DNA of 64,000 nt from Flavobacterium sandaracinum (GCF_004349135.1 NZ_SMFN01000011.1:62001-126000), one strand, 5' to 3'; numbered from the stretch's first letter, positions 34,210 through 44,060 are shown. The notes: generated by a model from the sequence alone, not told the origin. Numbers and translations are program-made.

Positions 34210-34557
34210 ATGGAAAAAGAAATACACGAACAATATGAGTATGCGAGAAGAAGAATAAAACAAAAGAAACGATTGTATTATCATTTTGTTCTTTTCGTTT
34301 TAGGAAGTTTACTATTGTTTGTAGCCCATAATTTCCTTGATAGTACTGTGGTTACTGACTGGTATCTTTGGATTATTACAATATGGTTGTTTCTCTTTAT
34401 TCTACATTTTATCAAAATTTTCATCACCGATCGATTTATGAATAAAGATTGGGAAAGAGAACAAATAGACCGCCTTGTGGCTTTGCAGAAAAAGAAAGTA
34501 GAAAAATTACAGATTCAGATAGAAAACGACGAATCAAATAATAGTACAAAACTATGA
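34210..34557 (+). CDS. 2TM domain-containing membrane protein
   Basis: 115 residues from the ATG at 34210. The layout is charged helix, two membrane segments (about 24-42 YYHFVLFVLGSLLLFVAH and 54-74 YLWIITIWLFLFILHFIKI), then a charged coiled-coil tail (LVALQKKKVEKLQIQIE). It matches the 2TM family common in Bacteroidota, sometimes linked to regulators. Function unknown. Overlaps folA by 4 bases. TATCTTTA at 34184 may be the -7 box. Confidence 0.8.
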   Translation: MEKEIHEQYEYARRRIKQKKRLYYHFVLFVLGSLLLFVAHNFLDSTVVTDWYLWIITIWLFLFILHFIKIFITDRFMNKDWEREQIDRLVALQKKKVEKLQIQIENDESNNSTKL

Positions 34558-35036
34558 TTATAATGATTGCGGCAGCTGCCGAGAATAACGCATTAGGAAA
34601 AGATAATAAAATAGTCTGGCACTTGCCAAATGATTACAAAAGATTTAAGTTACTGACATCTGGCCATCATATTATAATGGGACGGAAGACTTTTGAGAGC
34701 CTCCAAAAACCATTACCAGACAGAACTCATATTATTGTTACAAGACAAAAAGACTATCAAGCCGAAGGCTGTATAATTGTTGACAATATTGAAAAAGCAC
34801 TGAAGGCATGCCCTGAAGACCAAGATTCGTTTATTATAGGAGGTGGCGAAATTTATACTATAGGACTTCCTTATGCGGATAAAATAGAACTTACGAGAGT
34901 ACATGCACGTTTTGAAGCTGATGCTTTTTTTCCTGAAATTAGTGATACACAATGGAAAATTGAAGCTTCCGAAATTAATGAAAAGGACGAAAAGCACAAA
35001 TATGATTATACCTATTTAACTTTCATTAGAAAATAA
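34554..35036 (+). CDS. folA: Dihydrofolate reductase
   Basis: 160 residues. It reduces dihydrofolate with NADPH and supports thymidylate synthesis by ThyA nearby. The N-terminus MIIMIAAAAENNALGKDNKIVW carries the substrate-loop pattern, then LPNDYKRFK with the acidic active-site position, HHIIMGRKTFESL for NADPH binding and FIIGGGEIY. The start overlaps the upstream membrane protein gene (ATGA), indicating coupling. A second ATG three codons later is possible. Confidence 0.96.
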   Translation: MIIMIAAAAENNALGKDNKIVWHLPNDYKRFKLLTSGHHIIMGRKTFESLQKPLPDRTHIIVTRQKDYQAEGCIIVDNIEKALKACPEDQDSFIIGGGEIYTIGLPYADKIELTRVHARFEADAFFPEISDTQWKIEASEINEKDEKHKYDYTYLTFIRK

Positions 35037-35040
35037 AACA

Positions 35041-35074
35041 AAAAAAACATCCTTTTTACGGGATGTTTTTGTTT
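35041..35074. terminator. Terminator of folA
   Basis: AAAACATCC/GGATGTTTT stem with T-run, directly after the folA stop; also A-flanked on the other strand. Confidence 0.85.
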
Positions 35075-35098
35075 TAACCACTGATTTAAAGAAATGAC

Positions 35099-35398
35099 CT
35101 AGTCTTGGAAGAGTATTTGATAACATAAAATAAAAATTACAAATACTAATAGTGCTCCAGAAATGGAGATTATAATATTTGATGTTTTTTGAGAATACAT
35201 CTCAAAAAAGCCCTTAATACCAAATACCACGAAGGTACTAAAGACGAAAAAAATTAAAATTTCCAAAAACAAATTTAATCCTAAGAACGTATGTTGCGCT
35301 TTAAATACAATACTATTTTGTAAAACAGTACTTTCAAAACAACTTACAAGAACAAATGAGATAACTAGCGCTAAAAATATCCATTTGATTTGGCTCAT
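35099..35398 (-). CDS. Small hypothetical membrane protein
   Basis: 99 residues from the ATG at 35398 (MSQIKWIFLALVISFVLVSC). Three hydrophobic stretches (about 5-20, 40-63, 75-96) suggest an integral membrane protein; the first, with Cys in LVSC, might instead be a lipoprotein signal. I recognise no family. It converges with folA and is divergent from ubiE. Confidence 0.55.
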   Translation of the reverse strand: MSQIKWIFLALVISFVLVSCFESTVLQNSIVFKAQHTFLGLNLFLEILIFFVFSTFVVFGIKGFFEMYSQKTSNIIISISGALLVFVIFILCYQILFQD

Positions 35399-35612
35399 CG
35401 ACTCTTTTTTAATCATATAATATGGTTACTTTCTTGAACACCAAAATTGATTAATAAAAACCAGAGTTACAATACCCACTTTTAGTGATATTTCAATTAA
35501 AACCCGTTTTTTTTTAAGTACCTTATTTTAGCCCTATAAAACCTAAAAACGGAGTGTGAATAAAACTTAATTCTAATTTTTAAAACCCATTTTAAGTTTA
35601 TCAAGTTTATCC

Positions 35613-35620
35613 TATCTTTG
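35613..35620 (+). promoter_or_regulatory. ubiE -7 promoter box
   Basis: TATCTTTG, a full TAnnTTTG match, 15 bases before the ubiE ATG at 35636. This rules out the in-frame TTG at 35618 as start. Confidence 0.7.
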
Positions 35621-35635
35621 TACAAACAAAAAAAG

Positions 35636-36367
35636 ATGTCCCAAAAGATAACTCCCTATAAAGATTCAGCCTTAGGCAAAAAAGAACAGGTTGCGCAAAT
35701 GTTTGACACAATTTCTGGAAATTATGACAATTTAAATCGTGTCATTTCTTTTGGAATTGACCTAAAATGGCGAAAAAAAGTATTACAAATAGTCTCTAAA
35801 TCCAATCCAAAAATAATTTTAGATATTGCAACCGGAACAGGAGATTTAGCAATCCTAATGGCACAGACTAAGGCCGAAAGAATAATTGGCTTAGATATTT
35901 CTGCTGGAATGCTGGACGTAGGTAAGAAAAAAATTATTCAAAAAAATCTATCTTCTACTATTGAAATGGTGCTTGGCGACTCCGAAAACATGTCTTTTGA
36001 AGACAACTACTTTGATGCCATCACAGTTGCCTTTGGCGTTCGTAATTTTGAAACATTAGAAAAAGGATTAGCTGAAATTTTAAGAGTTTTGAAACCAAAT
36101 GGTGTTTTTGTAATTTTAGAAACATCGGTACCAGATAAAACACCTTACAAACAAGGGTATAATTTTTACAGTAAAAATATCTTACCTATAATTGGGAAAT
36201 TATTTTCTAAGGATGACGTTGCTTACGGATATTTATCAGAATCTGCGGCGGCTTTTCCTTATGGAGAGGCTTTAAACAATATTTTAAGAAAAACTGGGTT
36301 TATAGATGTTGTAGCCTTACCTCAAACTTTTGGAGTAGCTACTATTTATTCCGCTACTAAAAAATAA
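35636..36367 (+). CDS. ubiE: Demethylmenaquinone methyltransferase
   Basis: 243 residues from the ATG at 35636. A SAM-dependent methyltransferase that finishes menaquinone. Motif I is [14 protein letters not shown], followed by [37 protein letters not shown] and the C-terminal block [13 protein letters not shown], a strong UbiE/MenG set. Bacteroidota use menaquinone, so the MenG role is the likely one. Followed after 22 bases by porT, a gene order I know from flavobacteria. Confidence 0.95.
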   Translation: MSQKITPYKDSALGKKEQVAQMFDTISGNYDNLNRVISFGIDLKWRKKVLQIVSKSNPKIILDIATGTGDLAILMAQTKAERIIGLDISAGMLDVGKKKIIQKNLSSTIEMVLGDSENMSFEDNYFDAITVAFGVRNFETLEKGLAEILRVLKPNGVFVILETSVPDKTPYKQGYNFYSKNILPIIGKLFSKDDVAYGYLSESAAAFPYGEALNNILRKTGFIDVVALPQTFGVATIYSATKK

Positions 36368-36389
36368 TACAGAAGATTTTAGTCTAAAC

Positions 36390-37094
36390 ATGAAAAAAAT
36401 ATTTGCCTTACTCTTTTTTGCCTGTATGCTAAATGGATATGCTCAAAGGTCTAAAAACATCTTTAGTAGAGATCCTATTGTTAATTTAGAGAATTTTCAA
36501 AAAAAAAGAGTCTACTATGGCTTTTATTTGGGTTTCAATTCTTATGATTTTAAGATCGATTATAAAACAGAAACCCCGGATATTCTCGTTACAAAAACCA
36601 CGGGTTTCAATGTAGGAATCATAGGTGATTTAAAATTACAGGAATACATTAACTTGCGATTTGAACCCGGACTATATTACACCAAAAGAGATTTAAATTA
36701 TCCGAATTTTGCCAATAGTGGAGATGCGTTAAGAGAAATAAACAGCACGTACATCCATTTCCCCTTATTATTGAAACTCTCCTCGCTTAGAACTGGAAAT
36801 ATCCGTCCTTACGCATTGGGAGGATTGTCTGCTACTTTAAATTTATCCAGCAATGCAAAAATAATGGATGATAATTTACAGCAACGTTTTCGTGTAAAAT
36901 CATGGACCACTAACTACGAACTGGGTTTTGGAATTGATCTTTTTTCAGAGTACTTTATATTTTCACCGTCAATAAGAGGTGTTTTTGGCATCAATGATGA
37001 ATTAATTCGAGATAACGATCCTAACAGTCCTTGGACAGGAAACATAGAATCGCTAAAAACCAGAGCCGTATTTATCAATTTTTCTTTCCATTAG
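36390..37094 (+). CDS. porT: PorT-family protein of the type IX secretion system
   Basis: 234 residues with a signal peptide (1-18, ending NGYAQ). The mature part is a small beta-barrel: RVYYGFYLGFNSYDFKI, then LRFEPGLYYTKRDLNY, IHFPLLLKLSS and IRPYALGGLSATLNL, ending in an aromatic strand FINFSFH. The length, sequence pattern and position after ubiE match PorT/SprT, an outer-membrane protein required for type IX secretion and gliding. No other T9SS gene is in the window. Confidence 0.85.
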   Translation: MKKIFALLFFACMLNGYAQRSKNIFSRDPIVNLENFQKKRVYYGFYLGFNSYDFKIDYKTETPDILVTKTTGFNVGIIGDLKLQEYINLRFEPGLYYTKRDLNYPNFANSGDALREINSTYIHFPLLLKLSSLRTGNIRPYALGGLSATLNLSSNAKIMDDNLQQRFRVKSWTTNYELGFGIDLFSEYFIFSPSIRGVFGINDELIRDNDPNSPWTGNIESLKTRAVFINFSFH

Positions 37095-37143
37095 GAAGTA
37101 AATTCTAGTAGACTGGCAAAAGCATTCGTTTCATCAAAACCAA

Positions 37144-37869
37144 CTAAGCTCGGCGAAATTCACTTAATACTATAGCCGTTGCGGTTGCTACATTCAAACT
37201 TTCTGTTTTTTGAAGATTCCCAAAACGAGGAATTGTAAGGCGGTTTTGAACTAATTTTTCAAGAGAAGCAGAAATCCCATTGGCTTCATTACCCATAATT
37301 ATAACTCCTTGCTCTGGCAAGACCGATTTATAGATATTGGCACCATCCATAAAAGTTCCAAAAACTGGCAGTGTAGTCTTCGTCAAAAAAGCATCCAAAT
37401 TAATATAATTTACATTGACTCTAGCTATAGATCCCATAGTAGCCTGAACCACTTTTGGATTAAATAAATCTACTGTTTCTTTTGAACATAAAACTTGCTG
37501 AATACCAAACCAGTCACACAAGCGCAATATGGTTCCTAAATTTCCTGGATCCCTTATTGAGTCTAGTGCTACGATCAAACCGGTTTCCTGAATTGGTTTT
37601 TCTAAAGGCATTTTAAAAAGGGCTAAACAGGTATTAGACGTCGTCAACGCACTGATTTTTTTTAAATCGGATTCTAGAATGATGGTTTTTTTTTCCTTGA
37701 ATACTTGGTCGAAATCGTTTTGAGTCGTGTACAAATGTTCCAATTCAAAATTAGAATCCAGTAGCTCCTGAATTCCTTTTACACCTTCGGCAAAAAATAA
37801 TTTATTGGCAATTCTATATTTTTTTTGCTGCAAACTCGTTATAAGCTTTATTTGGTTTTTACTAACCAT
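37144..37869 (-). CDS. TrmH/SpoU-family RNA 2'-O-methyltransferase
   Basis: 241 residues. An N-terminal substrate-binding segment (LQQKKYRIANKLFFAEGVKG, about 14-33) precedes the SPOUT knot. Motif 1 is ALDSIRDPGNLGTILRLCDW, motif 2 VIIMGNEANGIS, motif 3 IPRFGNLQKTESLNVATATA. These are the conserved Asn/Arg, Glu and Ser-Leu-Asn of the family. It methylates a ribose in rRNA or tRNA; which one is unknown. Divergent from the BamA-like gene across 37 bases. Confidence 0.92.
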   Translation of the reverse strand: MVSKNQIKLITSLQQKKYRIANKLFFAEGVKGIQELLDSNFELEHLYTTQNDFDQVFKEKKTIILESDLKKISALTTSNTCLALFKMPLEKPIQETGLIVALDSIRDPGNLGTILRLCDWFGIQQVLCSKETVDLFNPKVVQATMGSIARVNVNYINLDAFLTKTTLPVFGTFMDGANIYKSVLPEQGVIIMGNEANGISASLEKLVQNRLTIPRFGNLQKTESLNVATATAIVLSEFRRA

Positions 37870-37878
37870 AAAATAATG

Positions 37879-37886
37879 TACTTTTG
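37879..37886 (+). promoter_or_regulatory. -7 promoter box of the BamA/TamA-like gene
   Basis: TACTTTTG, a full TAnnTTTG match, 20 bases before the TTG start at 37907. Confidence 0.65.
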
Positions 37887-37906
37887 AATTAAATATTTTA
37901 GAACAC

Positions 37907-40474
37907 TTGAAAAAAATTTATACAAAAATAACTGCATTTATCGTAATTGCAATACTAATTTGTGCATGTAACGCTGTAAAAAGAGTTCCGGAAGGAAAAC
38001 TACTGCTTACGAAAAACGAAATTACTGTAAACGACAAAGTAATCAAAGAAGAAAATATTTTTAATCAACTGTCCCAGAAACCCAATAGCACTTTACTAGG
38101 ATATCGCTTGCGTTTAAATCTGTATAACCTAGCCAATCTGAATCCAGATTCAACCTACCAGGCTAAGTTTATAAATAATCCTGAAAAATTTAAAAGAAAA
38201 TCAAAATGGTTGTCAGAGAAGCAGGTCAATCGCTTGGGCAAATCATTCTGGTATCACGGAATCCATGATTTTTTGAGAAAAACTGGGGAACCTCCTATAA
38301 TTATTGACAAGGAAAGGGCAGACAAATCATTGCTCCGTTTAAAATACTACTATTTCAACAATGGTTTTTTCAATGTACAAACCGCTTACACAATAGATAC
38401 TTTGAAGGTAAAAAAGGCTACAATTAAATATGCAATAACACCTGGAAATGCTTATTTTTTAGATTCGTTACGAGCGACTATTGCAACCCCGGTTTTAGAT
38501 TCCTTGTATCAAATAAATAAATTTAACACTTTTGTAAAATCTGGTAATCAATATAAAACAGAAGATTTCGACAATGAAAAAAACCGTATTACCACAAATT
38601 TCAGAAATAATGGTGTTTACAACTTCCAGCCAAATTATGTAACTTTTGATATTGATACTATTAAAAAAATGAATCAGGCAAACATAACCTTAATGATCGC
38701 TAATTATTCCTATCAAGACGGCGATTCTACTAAAACCGAACCTTTTAAAATATACAAAATAAGCGATGTGAATATATATACTGATTATTCTCCCAGTAGT
38801 AGCTCATTGAATATTAAAGACAGCACCACCTATAAAAACTTTAATCTGTACAGTCAGGAAAAGTTGAAATACAAACCAAAAGCAATTACTAATGCGATTT
38901 TCATCACTAAAGGAGGCTTATATGCAGACAATAAAACCGTTTTAACAACGCGCTATCTGAATAATCTTAAAATTTTCAATTATCCGTCGATACAATACGA
39001 AGTTGACAAAAGAGACACCACCGCGCAGTCATTAATTGCCAAAGTATATTTGACTCCAAGAAAAAAATACAGTTTTGGAACTACGCTGGACGTAACGCAT
39101 TCAAACATTCAAGATTTTGGTATTGGACTAAGTGTATCAGAGACGATTCGAAATGTATTTAATGGTGCTGAAACTTTGGAAATTGCAGCCCGTGGCAACA
39201 TTGGTTCTTCAAAAGATTTAGCAAATCCAAAAAATAATTTCTTCAATGTTTCCGAATATGGTTTGGATTTAAAACTAAATATTCCAAGAATTTTTATGCC
39301 ATTTAATACCGATAAAATCATTGCCAAAAGTATGATTCCCTCTACTTTAATAACCGTTGGTTTTGCAAAACAAAGAAATATTGGTCTAGATAAAGAAAAT
39401 TTCACAGGAGGACTTTCCTATAATTGGACTCCAAAAATAAATCAAACAGCACGATTTGATCTTTTTAATACACAATTTGTACGAAATTTAAATCCTACCA
39501 ATTATTTTAATGTTTACGGATCTTCCTACAATGCTTTGAATGAAATAAGCAAAGCATACAATACGAATACATCTTATTACAACAATGCCATTGACAAAGA
39601 TTTACTAATTGAGCAAGGCACACGCGGTTTTACAAATGATGTCCTTTCTGGTAATGCAACTTTTTTAAAACCATTAGAAGCCGCAGATGTCGAGTCCGTA
39701 AAAAGTATTGAAGAACGAAGACTGAGACTTACAGAGAATGATTTCATTTTAGCAACCAGTTTTACTTTTTCAAAAACAACAAAAAAAGATTTAACAGATA
39801 ATAATTTTTACCTTTTCAAAACCAAAATAGAATCTGCAGGAACCATTCTATCTGCTTTTGCAAAAAGTACAAATCAAAAGAAAAACGTTAGTGGCAATTA
39901 CGAAATATTCAATTTAGAATATTCCGAATATATAAAAACGGAATTTGACTATATTAAGCATTGGGATTTATCGAAAGAAAAAATTCTAGCCTTCAGATCC
40001 TTTTTTGGAATTGCTATTCCGTTTGGGAATTCTAATTATATTCCGTTTTCTAGGAGTTACTTTTCCGGAGGATCAAATGACAACAGAGCCTGGCAACCCT
40101 ATGGTTTAGGGCCTGGTAGCAGTGGTGCTTTGGATGATTTTAATGAAGCAAACATGAAGATAGCTATTAGTGGCGAATTCCGCTTTAAACTTTTAGGAAG
40201 TTTAAAAGGAGCTATTTTTGCCGATGCCGGAAACATCTGGAACGTATTGGATAATGTCGTGGATGAGAAGTCCACATTTACGAGCTTCAGTGACTTGAAA
40301 GATATGGCTTTGGGAACCGGATTTGGAATTCGGTATGATTTAAGCTTTTTTGTGATTCGTTTTGATTTAGGATTTAAAACGTACAATCCAGCTAATGAAA
40401 CCAACAAAAGATGGTTTAGAGAATACAACTTTTCGAACTCCGTTTTAAATTTTGGAATAAATTATCCATTCTAA
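37907..40474 (+). CDS. BamA/TamA-family outer membrane lipoprotein
   Basis: 855 residues beginning at TTG (37907). No in-frame ATG gives the signal sequence, and the TTG follows a good promoter box at the right distance. Lipoprotein signal MKKIYTKITAFIVIAILICAC (lipid Cys near 21). Then repeated POTRA-like segments (about 25-370, for example YKTEDFDNEKNRITTNFRNNG) and a surface-antigen barrel ending FSNSVLNFGINYPF. GGSNDNRAWQPYGLGPG is the conserved loop region. It likely helps insert or export outer-membrane proteins. A lipid-anchored Omp85 form is common in Bacteroidota. Confidence 0.88.
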   Translation: MKKIYTKITAFIVIAILICACNAVKRVPEGKLLLTKNEITVNDKVIKEENIFNQLSQKPNSTLLGYRLRLNLYNLANLNPDSTYQAKFINNPEKFKRKSKWLSEKQVNRLGKSFWYHGIHDFLRKTGEPPIIIDKERADKSLLRLKYYYFNNGFFNVQTAYTIDTLKVKKATIKYAITPGNAYFLDSLRATIATPVLDSLYQINKFNTFVKSGNQYKTEDFDNEKNRITTNFRNNGVYNFQPNYVTFDIDTIKKMNQANITLMIANYSYQDGDSTKTEPFKIYKISDVNIYTDYSPSSSSLNIKDSTTYKNFNLYSQEKLKYKPKAITNAIFITKGGLYADNKTVLTTRYLNNLKIFNYPSIQYEVDKRDTTAQSLIAKVYLTPRKKYSFGTTLDVTHSNIQDFGIGLSVSETIRNVFNGAETLEIAARGNIGSSKDLANPKNNFFNVSEYGLDLKLNIPRIFMPFNTDKIIAKSMIPSTLITVGFAKQRNIGLDKENFTGGLSYNWTPKINQTARFDLFNTQFVRNLNPTNYFNVYGSSYNALNEISKAYNTNTSYYNNAIDKDLLIEQGTRGFTNDVLSGNATFLKPLEAADVESVKSIEERRLRLTENDFILATSFTFSKTTKKDLTDNNFYLFKTKIESAGTILSAFAKSTNQKKNVSGNYEIFNLEYSEYIKTEFDYIKHWDLSKEKILAFRSFFGIAIPFGNSNYIPFSRSYFSGGSNDNRAWQPYGLGPGSSGALDDFNEANMKIAISGEFRFKLLGSLKGAIFADAGNIWNVLDNVVDEKSTFTSFSDLKDMALGTGFGIRYDLSFFVIRFDLGFKTYNPANETNKRWFREYNFSNSVLNFGINYPF

Positions 40475-40488
40475 TGCTAATTAATTCT

Positions 40489-40496
40489 TATTTTTG
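40489..40496 (+). promoter_or_regulatory. fbaA -7 promoter box
   Basis: TATTTTTG, a full TAnnTTTG match, 38 bases before the fbaA ATG. Confidence 0.6.
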
Positions 40497-40534
40497 CAAA
40501 ACTAAAAACTAAAAAAATAACTAAAAAAAGTACA

Positions 40535-41602
40535 ATGGCACACAATATAAAACCAGGCGTAGCTACAGGAGATCAGGTTCAAGAAATTTTTAATTATGCA
40601 AAAGAAAAAGGATTTGCACTTCCGGCAGTAAACGTTACGGGATCAAATACTATCAATGGCGTTCTTGAAACTGCAGCAAAGTTAAACGCACCAGTGATCA
40701 TTCAATTTTCTAATGGAGGAGCACAATTTAACGCTGGAAAAGGACTTTCGAATGCTGGTGAAAAAGCAGCAATCGCTGGCGGAATAGCAGGTGCATTACA
40801 CATTCATACTTTGGCAGAAGCTTACGGAGCAACCGTAATCTTGCATACTGACCACTGTGCAAAAAAATTATTGCCTTGGATTGATGGTTTGTTAGATGCT
40901 TCAGAAGCGCATTTTGCTAAAACCGGAAAACCTTTGTTCTCTTCTCACATGATTGATTTATCTGAAGAACCAATCGAAGAAAATATCGAAATCTGTAAAG
41001 GATATTTAGAAAGAATGAGCAAAATGGGAATGACATTAGAAATTGAACTGGGTATCACTGGTGGTGAAGAAGATGGTGTTGACAATTCAGATGTAGACAG
41101 CTCAAAATTATACACACAACCAGAAGAAGTTGCTTATGCATACGAGGAACTTTCTAAAGTAAGTCCAAGATTTACAATTGCTGCTGCTTTTGGTAATGTA
41201 CATGGAGTTTACAAACCAGGAAATGTAAAATTGACTCCAAAAATCTTAAAAAATTCTCAAGATTTCGTTCAAAATAAATTCAACACAGGACACAATCCAG
41301 TTGATTTCGTTTTTCACGGTGGATCAGGTTCTACATTGGAGGAAATTAGAGAAGGCATTAGCTACGGTGTAATAAAAATGAATATTGATACTGATTTACA
41401 ATTTGCATTTACAGAAGGTATTCGTGACTATATGGTAAAAAACATCGACTATTTGAAAACTCAAATTGGAAATCCAGAAGGTGCTGATGCTCCAAACAAA
41501 AAACATTACGATCCGAGAAAATGGTTACGTGAAAGTGAAATTACTTTCAACACACGACTAGAACAAGCATTTGCTGACTTGAACAACGTGAATACATTAT
41601 AA
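40535..41602 (+). CDS. fbaA: Fructose-bisphosphate aldolase, class II
   Basis: 355 residues. A zinc-dependent glycolytic and gluconeogenic aldolase. Metal-site block ILHTDHCAKK with His and the catalytic Asp near 108-113, then EIELGITGGEEDGVDN, AAFGNVHGVYKPGNVKL and FHGGSGSTLEEI with the phosphate-binding glycines, and NIDTDLQ. The length fits the class IIA group. It is followed by a perfect hairpin and accD, a gene order typical of flavobacteria. Confidence 0.97.
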   Translation: MAHNIKPGVATGDQVQEIFNYAKEKGFALPAVNVTGSNTINGVLETAAKLNAPVIIQFSNGGAQFNAGKGLSNAGEKAAIAGGIAGALHIHTLAEAYGATVILHTDHCAKKLLPWIDGLLDASEAHFAKTGKPLFSSHMIDLSEEPIEENIEICKGYLERMSKMGMTLEIELGITGGEEDGVDNSDVDSSKLYTQPEEVAYAYEELSKVSPRFTIAAAFGNVHGVYKPGNVKLTPKILKNSQDFVQNKFNTGHNPVDFVFHGGSGSTLEEIREGISYGVIKMNIDTDLQFAFTEGIRDYMVKNIDYLKTQIGNPEGADAPNKKHYDPRKWLRESEITFNTRLEQAFADLNNVNTL

Positions 41603-41615
41603 TAAAAAGTTTAAA

Positions 41616-41660
41616 GTTTCAGGTTTAAGGTTTCAAAACTTTAAACCTTAAACCTGAAAC
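41616..41660. repeat. 18-bp perfect inverted repeat between fbaA and accD
   Basis: GTTTCAGGTTTAAGGTTT pairs with AAACCTTAAACCTGAAAC across a 9-base loop. It stops 16 bases before the accD ATG. T-poor on the 3' side, so it is not a standard terminator for either strand. AGTTTCAGGTTT-type repeats are frequent between flavobacterial genes. Confidence 0.7.
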
Positions 41661-41676
41661 AACAAAAACAATAAAT

Positions 41677-42531
41677 ATGGCTTGGTTTAAAAGAAAAGAA
41701 AAAGGGATTACCACTGCTACCGAAGACAAAATGGATATTCCAAAAGGACTTTGGTACAAATCGCCTACTGGAAAAATTATTGATGCCGACGAACTCGCCC
41801 GCAACTTATTTGTAAGTCCCGAAGATGGTTTTCACGTTAGAATAGGGAGTGCTGAATATTTCCAAATTTTATTTGACAATAATGAATTTGTTGAATTGGA
41901 TAAAAACATGACTTCCAAAGATCCTTTACATTTTGTAGATACCAAGAAATATGCGGATCGCTTAAAAGATGTTATGGAGAAAACCAAACTGAAGGATGCA
42001 GTACGCACCGCAGTTGGAAAATCAAAAGGAAAAGAGGTAGTTATTTGCTGTATGGATTTTGCCTTTATTGGTGGTTCTATGGGAGCAGTGGTAGGAGAGA
42101 AAATCGCAAGAGGTATAGATCACGCCATTAAAAACAAGTTGCCTTTTGTAATGATTTCAAAATCAGGAGGAGCCCGAATGATGGAAGCAGCTTATTCGTT
42201 AATGCAATTAGCCAAAACATCTGTAAAGCTAGCTCAACTTGCCGAAGCTAAACTTCCTTACATTTCACTTTGTACGGATCCAACCACAGGAGGAACTACC
42301 GCTTCCTACGCAATGTTAGGAGACATCAACATCTCTGAACCCGGAGCATTAATAGGATTTGCAGGACCCAGAGTAGTTCGTGACACCACTGGTAAAGATT
42401 TACCGGAAGGCTTCCAGACTGCTGAGTTCTTACTTGAACATGGTTTCTTAGACTTTATAACTCCTAGAAAAGAATTGAAAGATAAGATTAACTTATACAT
42501 CGACTTGATTCAAAACAACGTTATTAGATAA
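41677..42531 (+). CDS. accD: Acetyl-CoA carboxylase carboxyltransferase, beta subunit
   Basis: 284 residues. It transfers the carboxyl group from biotin to acetyl-CoA with AccA to start fatty acid synthesis. The crotonase-like core is complete: [54 protein letters not shown] and IGFAGPRVV. At the N-terminus the four zinc-ribbon cysteines of the E. coli protein are absent: KSPTGKI and SPEDGF stand where CxxC pairs would be. A hairpin terminator follows. Confidence 0.95.
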   Translation: MAWFKRKEKGITTATEDKMDIPKGLWYKSPTGKIIDADELARNLFVSPEDGFHVRIGSAEYFQILFDNNEFVELDKNMTSKDPLHFVDTKKYADRLKDVMEKTKLKDAVRTAVGKSKGKEVVICCMDFAFIGGSMGAVVGEKIARGIDHAIKNKLPFVMISKSGGARMMEAAYSLMQLAKTSVKLAQLAEAKLPYISLCTDPTTGGTTASYAMLGDINISEPGALIGFAGPRVVRDTTGKDLPEGFQTAEFLLEHGFLDFITPRKELKDKINLYIDLIQNNVIR

Positions 42532-42533
42532 AT

Positions 42534-42559
42534 AAAATCCCGAGCAATCGGGATTTTTT
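42534..42559 (+). terminator. Terminator of accD
   Basis: AAATCCCGA-gcaa-TCGGGATTT followed by T residues, directly after the accD stop. Confidence 0.9.
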
Positions 42560-42581
42560 GATTAAAATAAGCTACAAATTA

Positions 42582-42613
42582 AAACGGCTTTCAATTAAAT
42601 TTGAAAGCCGTTT
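42582..42613 (-). terminator. Terminator of the ABC permease gene
   Basis: AAACGGCTTTCAA/TTTGAAAGCCGTTT stem of 13 bp with a short AT loop. It serves the minus-strand gene and lies next to the accD terminator between converging genes. Confidence 0.8.
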
Positions 42614-42643
42614 GTATATAAAATTTAGAAATTAGATTAGAAT

Positions 42644-43894
42644 TTACATCCCGGTTCTAATTGCTTCCACCGGATCTAATTTAGATGCTGCAATAGCAGG
42701 AAGTATCCCTGAGATCAATCCAATTATAGCCGCTAATCCAGTTCCTAATATAACATTACCCATACCTAAAACGAATTCAAAATCTAATGCTTTTGTTAAA
42801 ACAACAGAAATAATCCAAACCAATAAAAGTCCAATTACACCTCCAATAACTGAAAGGATAACTGCCTCAAATAAAAATTGAAACAAAATAAATCTATTTT
42901 TAGCCCCTAATGATTTCTGGATCCCAATAAGATTAGTCCTTTCTTTTACAGAAACAAACATAATATTAGCAATCCCAAAACCCCCTACAAGTAAGGAAAA
43001 ACCGCTTATAATCCATCCTACAAGGTTCATTTGTCCCAAAATACCATCAATAAGATCGGTAAAACCGGAGAACACATTAATAAAAAAATTGTCAATCTCT
43101 CCTGCTTTCAAACCCCTAAAGCTTCTTAATTTTTGAGATATCTCTCCTTTATAAGCTTCCATATCTACTCCTTTTTGTGGCTTGAAAATAATAACATTGG
43201 TTAAAGACGTATTATTATCTCCATACAATTGTCGGACAAAATTGACCGGAATATAAGCAGACGTATCATTACTATCACCAAATAAACCAGAACCTTCTTT
43301 TTTAAGAACCCCTATTACCGTAAAACGTTTGCCATACAAACGCACATTTTTCCCAATGGGCTCCGCATCTTCAAATAAGGATTTTGCAATTTCATTTCCC
43401 AAAACAATGACCGTAGCTCCCGAATTAGCTTCGGATTCATTGTAAAAACGTCCTTTTTCGAATTCAAGACCCTGAATGTCTATAAATTCATGAGAAACCG
43501 GAACAATATTAATAGCACTAACCGTTTTAGAATCATATTTAATAGACTCTCTTCTAGTAAATATTTGATAGGCCATTTGATCTGTATTAGTCATACTTCC
43601 TTTCATATAAGTATATTCATCGTACTTAACATTAGGGAATTGTTCTCTTTTCCATTGTGGAATTTCAGAAGGGCCAAAAGAAAACTTGATTAAATAAATA
43701 GTATTTTTATCCAAACCGCTCAAATCTTTTGAGATTTTCCTATCTAATGAATCTACCGCAGCAAGTACTGCAATAATCGAAAAAATTCCTATGGTAACTC
43801 CTAACAAAGAAAGCAAGGTTCTTAACTTGTTATTTGTCAATGCATTCATTGCAAAACCAAAACTCTCTTTTAATAATCGAAGGTAAACTAGCAT
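42644..43894 (-). CDS. MacB/FtsX-like ABC transporter permease
   Basis: 416 residues. One membrane helix near 22-48 (LLSLLGVTIGIFSIIAVLAAV), a periplasmic MacB-type domain (about 50-270, with IDIQGLEFEKGRFY and VIVLGNEIAKSLF), then three helices in the FtsX domain ending KLDPVEAIRTGM. The ATPase partner is not in the window. Probably part of a tripartite efflux or lipoprotein-related exporter; the substrate is unknown. Confidence 0.92.
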   Translation of the reverse strand: MLVYLRLLKESFGFAMNALTNNKLRTLLSLLGVTIGIFSIIAVLAAVDSLDRKISKDLSGLDKNTIYLIKFSFGPSEIPQWKREQFPNVKYDEYTYMKGSMTNTDQMAYQIFTRRESIKYDSKTVSAINIVPVSHEFIDIQGLEFEKGRFYNESEANSGATVIVLGNEIAKSLFEDAEPIGKNVRLYGKRFTVIGVLKKEGSGLFGDSNDTSAYIPVNFVRQLYGDNNTSLTNVIIFKPQKGVDMEAYKGEISQKLRSFRGLKAGEIDNFFINVFSGFTDLIDGILGQMNLVGWIISGFSLLVGGFGIANIMFVSVKERTNLIGIQKSLGAKNRFILFQFLFEAVILSVIGGVIGLLLVWIISVVLTKALDFEFVLGMGNVILGTGLAAIIGLISGILPAIAASKLDPVEAIRTGM

Positions 43895-44060
43895 ACAATC
43901 TGTTTTGTGTTAAAGTAAAATTGAATAAATATTAATCAAAAACCTAATGAAAAAGCGTTTCGTTACCGTGTTACGCTACTATTTTGATCGTGCCTATGAA
44001 ATAGCTACAAAAATTATAATTATCTCAATTTCAAATGGCTTTATTTTGACATTAAAAAAC

